The notes under the pieces are model-generated. The model had not been told where the DNA came from. It made no database searches and saw only the letters and a program-made list of their open reading frames with translations. DNA of 64,000 nt, taken from Liolophura sinensis. Lineage: Eukaryota; Mollusca; Polyplacophora; Chitonida; Chitonidae. Positions 58,166-64,000 of the stretch are shown here, one piece after another (within the stretch, counting starts at the first letter, position 1; each line of letters opens with the position of its first letter). The translations under genes and the position numbers were made by a program. The DNA lies in NCBI RefSeq assembly GCF_032854445.1, contig NC_088299.1, positions 5,681,001-5,745,000 of the forward strand. Direction: 5' to 3'.

Positions 58166-59918
58166 GAGGAAGAGACTCTAATAAGCGCTCTTTCCAAAAC
58201 TTAAGATTATCTTCATTTTTCATTGTTGTTGCACACACGTCTTTTTGTTTATTATTAAAATAAAAATACTGTAAGACTCCCAATAAATTTCTCAATCGCC
58301 TATTTAATGGTATAATCCTTCACTCTACGAGCGTTTACGGACGCTCCCGAGTACTGCCGACACCAACGGAAAAATCAGTTAGCGAAGTTTGGGTTGAAGT
58401 AGACGAAGTTAGTGAATGGAAGAGTATGTCTAAGTTGATTGCAAATCACAAAGATCACGATTGTAGCCTTAGCTAACAATCGACACCCTCTCGCACGACG
58501 GAATCATAATAAGCTATGATTGTTGCAACTTACAATCAGAAATTACAATTGGATCGACCCTGCTGTAAATATTTAATGATAAAATATCCCCCATAATTAC
58601 ATGTAAGGTTGAGGTCAAATACTTGCCATAGGCAGATTGATTGTTAATATTTGTCGACCCTGTTTGCAAAAATGTACAATTTAACTGTCGCAGATAATGT
58701 TACGGGAATATTTTCACGTGTTGTTTTTGTCACCTGCTGAACCACTAGATCTCTTTTGACAATGAAGGCAAGAAAAAGTTATTGACTGGTACATTTTCCA
58801 TTTCCGCAGACCAGCTAATCAAAACTGGCGTGCGATCGAGATCGTATCTCCGGAAAGTTACAATCGCCTTACAATTTCTTTGTGCTATCGGCATAACTTA
58901 AATTTAGAATATATTTTTTATTACGATGTAAAACACAAATCAATTAAATTTAGAATCCGTTGTAAACTCGATTATAGCTGCGATCTGGATTTCTGAAAGG
59001 TCGGCTTCGAACGCTGAAGCAAATATCAGGCCTACGTGTCAGAGTATGACAGTGTTGATTGGTAGACAACAAGCAATATATGTCTACTTGTAACTTGAAA
59101 AGATTAAATTTATTGCATATAACCGGTAAATCACTGTAAGGACTACAGGTAAGCAGAATCTACCTCAGGATTATGCGATGAAACCATCTAAATCATTTCG
59201 TATGACTCGGGATAAAACAGTTTCATTAGAGTAAAACTTCATGAGGTTTACGGGACATTATGCATTTTTTGTAATAAATTCATGCCGTATAGCATTTGCC
59301 GCCTTTTGTATTTGTAACCCGGAAGATAGCGAAATGATAAACTTTGATTGTGTAAATAATTATGCACTTAATACTTTCACCGTGAGATTCGGGTTATCGG
59401 GTTATGGATGAAGTTATCCCATTTTGTCGAGTGCATTTGCAGACCATTCTTCAACGGCATTAAATCAATAATGTACTAGTAAATCTGGGTTTAAAGGAGA
59501 AACGTTGCCGTGTCAGTTAATGGATGATCAGTCTAAAAAATCAAGACTTCCTGAACTTTAGCAACATATGACGACACAAAATAGAAGTGCAGTTTTCCAT
59601 TCGGAGCTCGATCGAAGCGAAAATGCTATTGGATATCGACATCTGACTCGTGTTTAATTTGTTGTCATGGAAACAACGCATAGTCGCGAGCGCTATGCAC
59701 TGTGTTGAGTAGAAATACAATGGTCGCAGAACATTAAATCATGTTTGATGGTATTTCATAAACAAACGAGGTTCACTTACCCAGGTTTAAAACGGTCCAT
59801 AAAGTTGTACTATCGTTCTGATCATGAATTTTCTGCGAGAAGCTTTCGAGCCCCTTCACGTTTAGTTCTGAAGATTTGTGAATATTTGATCTACTTGTTG
59901 AATTTTTTTCCGTCTGGG
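58166..59918. other. Gene-free spacer and upstream region of L5
   Basis: No gene is visible. L5 does not carry the TATAAATAA/TTCCCGGAA block found before L2 and L3, so its promoter is not identifiable here. Confidence 0.4.
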
Positions 59919-62900
59919 ATGTATTTATCTTCTGTGTCTCCTGGACTGACCGCTGTCTTGGGCATTGCCTTTTACCTTCAGTGTACTCTGGCAGTTACAT
60001 TCTACTGGGAGCCTGACTTGAGGACCTGGGCGGAGAGTCGAGTACATTGCGAGTCGCTGGGACGTCAACTTGCGACAATTCACACTCAGGAAGACTACCA
60101 AGCTGCTATCAGCTACCTCGTCAACAAAGGGTAATCCTTACTGATAATTAAACTATTACATGTAGGACCTGTTTTCAGTTTGTGTATACCAGACAATTTC
60201 AAAACTAACGGCTTATTTATTTCATTTTTTTTTATTCACTTATTTATTCATTTATGTACTGCATGCTGTTTAATGTTATAAGGGCCGTTTCCACCAAGTA
60301 CGATAATCACAGCAATTCCCGCAACGGTTCCCGCTCCGACACCCACAGTGGATCACTTCTAATACAAATAAGTGCAACCGTCTTCACTAAAATTGCCTCG
60401 GGTATCGCACTGCAAATAACCGCAGCATTTTCCGCATTCAGTCACTCCCACGACTGATTTCACTGCGTTTCCCGTTGTGCCTTTTTATTAGCTGGTAGAA
60501 ATGGTCAAGTATTGAGCCTGGGTACATATGCATTATTTATTGGATATGTCTAGAAACATTAAAAAGTCAAAGATTACAAAGAGAGAACAGTTTTAGAAGT
60601 TGGAAAAATCCAGTGCTTTTTGATAAGGCGATTCAGAATTACAAAAGAATCTTCCATGTCGATTATTGAAGTAGCTAGTAAAAATTTGCTTTTCCCGCCC
60701 TGTGATTTCCGGTCAGAACCGCATGTGGTGGGAACATTTCACCATGTGTTAAACACTGCGGGAGCCACGCCGGGAAACGCAGCGGTTCTGGTGGAACGGT
60801 CTTATAGTCAAGAATGTTTCACCTATACGATGTTTTACAGGTGGAGACAACTAATGTGATATTCCTGTGCGCCAAATCACCATTTGAAAATAATCATACA
60901 GACTGTCATGGTAACCACGTGTCAGTAATGTTACTGTCAAAATGTTGAGAGGATCTTATCTTAGGTAACCCAAGTTTACAGGGTAAACCACCAAGTTTTA
61001 TCGAGTTACTGCATACTACATAAGGTGCCATATTGGTGGAAAGGTAGTGTTCTTCAGAGAGCTTCATGTAATACCAAAAGAGCGTGCAATATCGACTCGA
61101 AAAAATGAGGAAATCCAAATATTATGTTTAAGATTCTCTATTTACTTCAAAACCATATTTATTATACTAGAATTTTGCGCTGTATGGACCAAAAGTTTTT
61201 CAGGACATTCGGCCGAATGATTGGAAGGGTAAATGGGAGGCCACTGGTTTCGAACACGCGACCAAGCAGATTGTCCAGAACTTTGCGGCCGTGATTGTAA
61301 AACTCATAACACTCTATAAGACAGTGAATAGCCATAAGTTAATTTCTTGCTTTACGCCATTAAGTACATGCGAGGGGCCGCTTCCACTAGCTCCGGTTTT
61401 CATGACACGTGGTATTTCTGGTAACCATTGCAGGATTTGGGACAATGGCAGAACAAAAACCAAAAAGAAAAATTCAGCTGCTTTAGTAATTGTTCCGAGA
61501 ACAGACTAAGACAAATCTTGAAGCATGCCTCTTATATGAAAAGGCCTCCATGACAAACGTCTGACGAATATGGATTGATTTATTTATGCGCAAATCTTAC
61601 GTCTTTGTAGATTTCCTTCATTTCTCGCTACATTTAAATGTAACTATGCAAATCAGGTCTGTGTTAACCGTGGTCTAGGCTGCTGGACTGTATAGCACAA
61701 AAGCAAATGTTCCAATCGCATAAATGTTCCTGTCGATCTAAGGAGTTGACTGTTCACTCCCAAATTCTCCGGGGTTGGAACGCAGTACAACAAGAATACT
61801 ATTTAAAATAAAGCGCCCCCTGTGCTCTTTTTGTAAATACACATTCGTATCAGCTGAGATGAGAACGCTGCACTCGGTTTGCTCGCTTAATATGTTTCCA
61901 GTAGTCAAAGGCTATGTGTATAATGTTGAGGAATCGTCGAATCGGTGATTTCCACTAAATCTGGATTTCATTAGGAAACAGAGCAACCGTGAGGTTAGTG
62001 CAAGAAGCACAGTTCTTTTGTGGGAGAACAGCGTAAGTCTTGATGTGGATTCAAAATATGCTGGTGTGGAGTAATACCCTGAACAACCCTGTACGCCATT
62101 TTTATATTCTCGTGTCGCTCTCCATGAAGGGGCAGTCTACCTTGATTTGTTGTATTTTCTTAGTAATAGGTATCTGTGATACAATCTGTGCGTCGAGACA
62201 GACATTCGCATATCTGCCGTCACTCAGTATGGACGTTCCAGGTCAGTAATCGCAATTCCCAAAAGGACGTTTAACACAAATCATCAGAGAACTAAGAAAG
62301 TATATAAAGTACGAATCATGCAGAAAGAAGCATTTAAGCGTTTCAGTGATGTTGGAAAGGCGCAAGGTATGTTCTAGGCGAATGAGTGAAAGCAGTGTCG
62401 AAGACCGTTCATGTACAGTAGACAGACAGCATTCTGCTCACTCTCGGCCAGCGTTTTATTCTGTATATAGTATTCGTGTGTTTTATTATTGTCTACATCC
62501 AATATAGTCTGAGTTTTATTGTCTCATAACAGAGAAGTAAATCGTCACTCACTGATACCGAATTTCCCTTTCATGATTAGACAGCAACTTTTGGGTCACG
62601 GATTATATGGCGATAGGAATCATTATGTGTCTATGGGGTATATTTCTCTGGTAATTGAGATAACACTTTTAGCAACGTATTGCATGACCCAAGAGCCTCC
62701 CACCAATGCGGAGGCTGTGATTCAAGTCCAGCTCATACTGGCTTCCGCTCGCAACCTGCAGATACGTGTAGTCCCGCGTGGTATAAGTGGAATGTCATTT
62801 AGGACGGCGTAAAACACCAATCAAATAAATACTAGGGCTTACATTAATGTAGCTAATATATTGGGTGTACTGTGGTGTTAGCATACCGGTAAAAACACAT

Positions 62901-64000
62901 ACTAATTACATTTCTGTTCTTTCAAAACATTGCTTAAAATGAACAACAGACATGGGAAAGTCTTTCAGCAACCTGCGGATGGTCGTGGGTTTCCTGCGTA
63001 GTTTCCTGCCACCTTAATGCTGGACGCTGTCTCAGAAGTGAAATAGTCTTTAGTACGGCGTTAAACATCAATCAAATAAATAAGTAAGTAAATTTACGGG
63101 CATATATTGAGGTAAATAAACCTCTATCTACGGTATTGTTTATTTGCTACATGTAACCGTGCAGTAATTTGTATATACATGTACCTTTACTGATGTATAC
63201 TAATTGCTTTATTTATTTATTTGCTTGTTTGGGGTTTTACGCTGTACTCAAGAATATTTCACTTATACATTGGTGGGAGGAAACCGAGTAGAACCCAGCG
63301 GAAACCGTCGATCATGCGTAGGTTGTTGGCAGACCCTCCCACGTACGATCTGAGAGGAAGCTAGCATGAGCTGGACATGAGTTCAAATTTCAGAATTTGC
63401 GTGTGTGCTTGGAAACGGATGAATAAGTAAACTTGTTACTGGTTCTATTCTGTTGGTCGTCCTGTTTTAGGGTGATTGACCAGCTGTGGGTGGGCCTAAG
63501 TCTTCCGGCAGATAAACACACGCAGGCAGATTTCAGATGGTTGGACGGAGCTCCACTTCATTGGACCAGTTGGGATGACGGCGACCCGAACAACATGGAT
63601 TATAAGAAATGCATTTCAGTAAGGATGGACAAGACCCGGAAATACGACACTAAATCCTGCACATATCAATTTGGCAGTCTGTGTGAAGGTATGATAAACT
63701 TCAATATAACGTTTGCAGTAGCAACAAGACGATGACGTTCATACAATGGGTGATGATATCTAATGCTAAGGCTGTTCATATCAGTCCTGATATGGACTGT
63801 TCTTGTAACTTGTTGCTGCTCTGGGTTTGTTCTGTATTTTTTTGGTCTTTTATTATAATATTGCAGTACTTCATATTGAATTCCTGCATATACAACTATT
63901 CTGCTTGAACCAGGACTTGAACGTTCTAGGCATCCACAAGTCCTTGTACCGTAGCATTATTTTGATGTCATTGTTCATTGAATTTGATTTATTTATTTAT
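59919..64000 (+). CDS. L5: C-type lectin gene, exons 1-2 only (truncated by window end)
   Basis: Exon 1 is 59919-60130 and exon 2 is 63471-63688, with borders AAAGG/GTAATC, TGTTTTAG and GAAG/GTATGA and phases 2 and 1, giving 143 residues so far. The start at 59919 (MYLSSVSPGLTAVLGIAFYL) gives a normal signal peptide; an in-frame ATG at 59745 would add 58 residues. The CTLD shows TFYWEPDLRTW, one exon 1 cysteine (RVHCESLGRQLATIHTQEDY), WVGLSLP, FRWLDGAPLHW, DPN in GDPNNM, KYDT and FGSLCEG. It lacks the extra cysteine pair of L3 and L4. Exon 3 (PAN domain) is expected beyond 64000. The dead exon at 49288 is its nearest relative in the window. Confidence 0.82.
60277..60806. mobile_element. Possible non-autonomous DNA transposon in L5 intron 1
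   Basis: TATAAGGGCCGTTTCCACCA at 60277-60296 and its imperfect inverse TGGTGGAACGGTCTTATA at 60789-60806 bound about 530 bases. Inner sequences CCGCAACGGTTCCCG and CGCAGCGGTTCTG are also loosely inverted. No transposase. Similar GGGGCCGCTTCCACTAG occurs alone at about 61375. Confidence 0.45.
62682..62830 (+). repeat. SINE family A, shortened
   Basis: CATGACCCAAGAGCCTCCCA, AGTCCAGCTCATACTGGCTT and GCAACCTGCAGAT, then a deletion to GTGGTATAAGTGGAATGTCA and CACCAATCAAATAAATA. Confidence 0.82.
62955..63092 (+). repeat. SINE family A, 3' part
   Basis: TCAGCAACCTGCGGATGGTC through GAAGTGAAATAGTCTTTAGT to CATCAATCAAATAAATAAGT, in L5 intron 1. Confidence 0.83.
63205..63384 (-). repeat. SINE family A, 3' two-thirds
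   Basis: ATTTATTTATTTGCTTG start, CTGTACTCAAGAATATTTCA and TTGTTGGCAGACCCTCCCAC, ending in TAGCATGAGCTGGACATGAG, about 90 bases before L5 exon 2. Three SINE-A copies lie within 700 bases here. Confidence 0.83.

Overview
The window is eukaryotic nuclear DNA from an invertebrate, most likely a lophotrochozoan and probably a mollusc. I infer this from the AT-rich, intron-containing sequence, two abundant tRNA-derived SINE families, Tc1/mariner and ZMYM1-like hAT transposon remains, and an expanded family of small secreted C-type lectins. I cannot name the species from sequence alone.

The only host protein-coding family I can support is a plus-strand tandem cluster of three-exon genes. Exon 1 encodes a signal peptide and the first part of a C-type lectin-like domain (CTLD). 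Exon 2 encodes the rest of the CTLD. Exon 3 encodes a cysteine-rich PAN/Apple-like domain and the stop. Introns are phase 2 and phase 1 in every copy. I call the genes L1 (10383-13105), L2 (18786-22948, frameshifted), L3 (28734-32288), L4 (40584-44645) and L5 (59919 to beyond the window end). Decayed copies are a split exon 1 at 35181/36078, an exon 1 with a stop at 49288, and a half exon 3 at 32310. The proteins are predicted to be secreted recognition lectins. Some show DPN or DPD in place of the usual EPN/QPD sugar-site motif.

The most striking structure is a recent tandem duplication of about 10 kb: 10640-20633 repeated as 20634-30580. Both breakpoints lie in intron 1 of neighbouring lectin genes. 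The repeated unit is therefore exon 2 + exon 3 of one gene, the intergenic DNA with a Tc1 element, and exon 1 of the next gene. At the junction this created a new in-frame hybrid, L2, with exon 1 of the L3 type and exons 2-3 of the L1 type. The hybrid has since lost one base at the start of exon 3. Exon 1 of L2 and L3 differs far more than the surrounding duplicated DNA, and mostly by amino-acid replacements.

Layout: 1-10.3 kb has no recognisable gene, only SINEs and short tandem repeats. 10.4-32.5 kb holds L1-L3 and the 10-kb duplication. 32.8-40.5 kb is older, rearranged paralogous DNA with a dead lectin gene. 40.5-44.8 kb is L4. 44.8-59.9 kb is gene-poor: a 43-bp minisatellite split by a 607-bp inverted-repeat element, an LTR and primer-binding site, a dead lectin exon, a decayed LINE, a broken hAT transposase and a SINE hairpin. 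59.9-64 kb is L5, cut off before exon 3. A short exon-like module of unknown function recurs near the lectin genes (about 15.9, 25.9, 32.9, 34.3, 38.6 and 49.7 kb).
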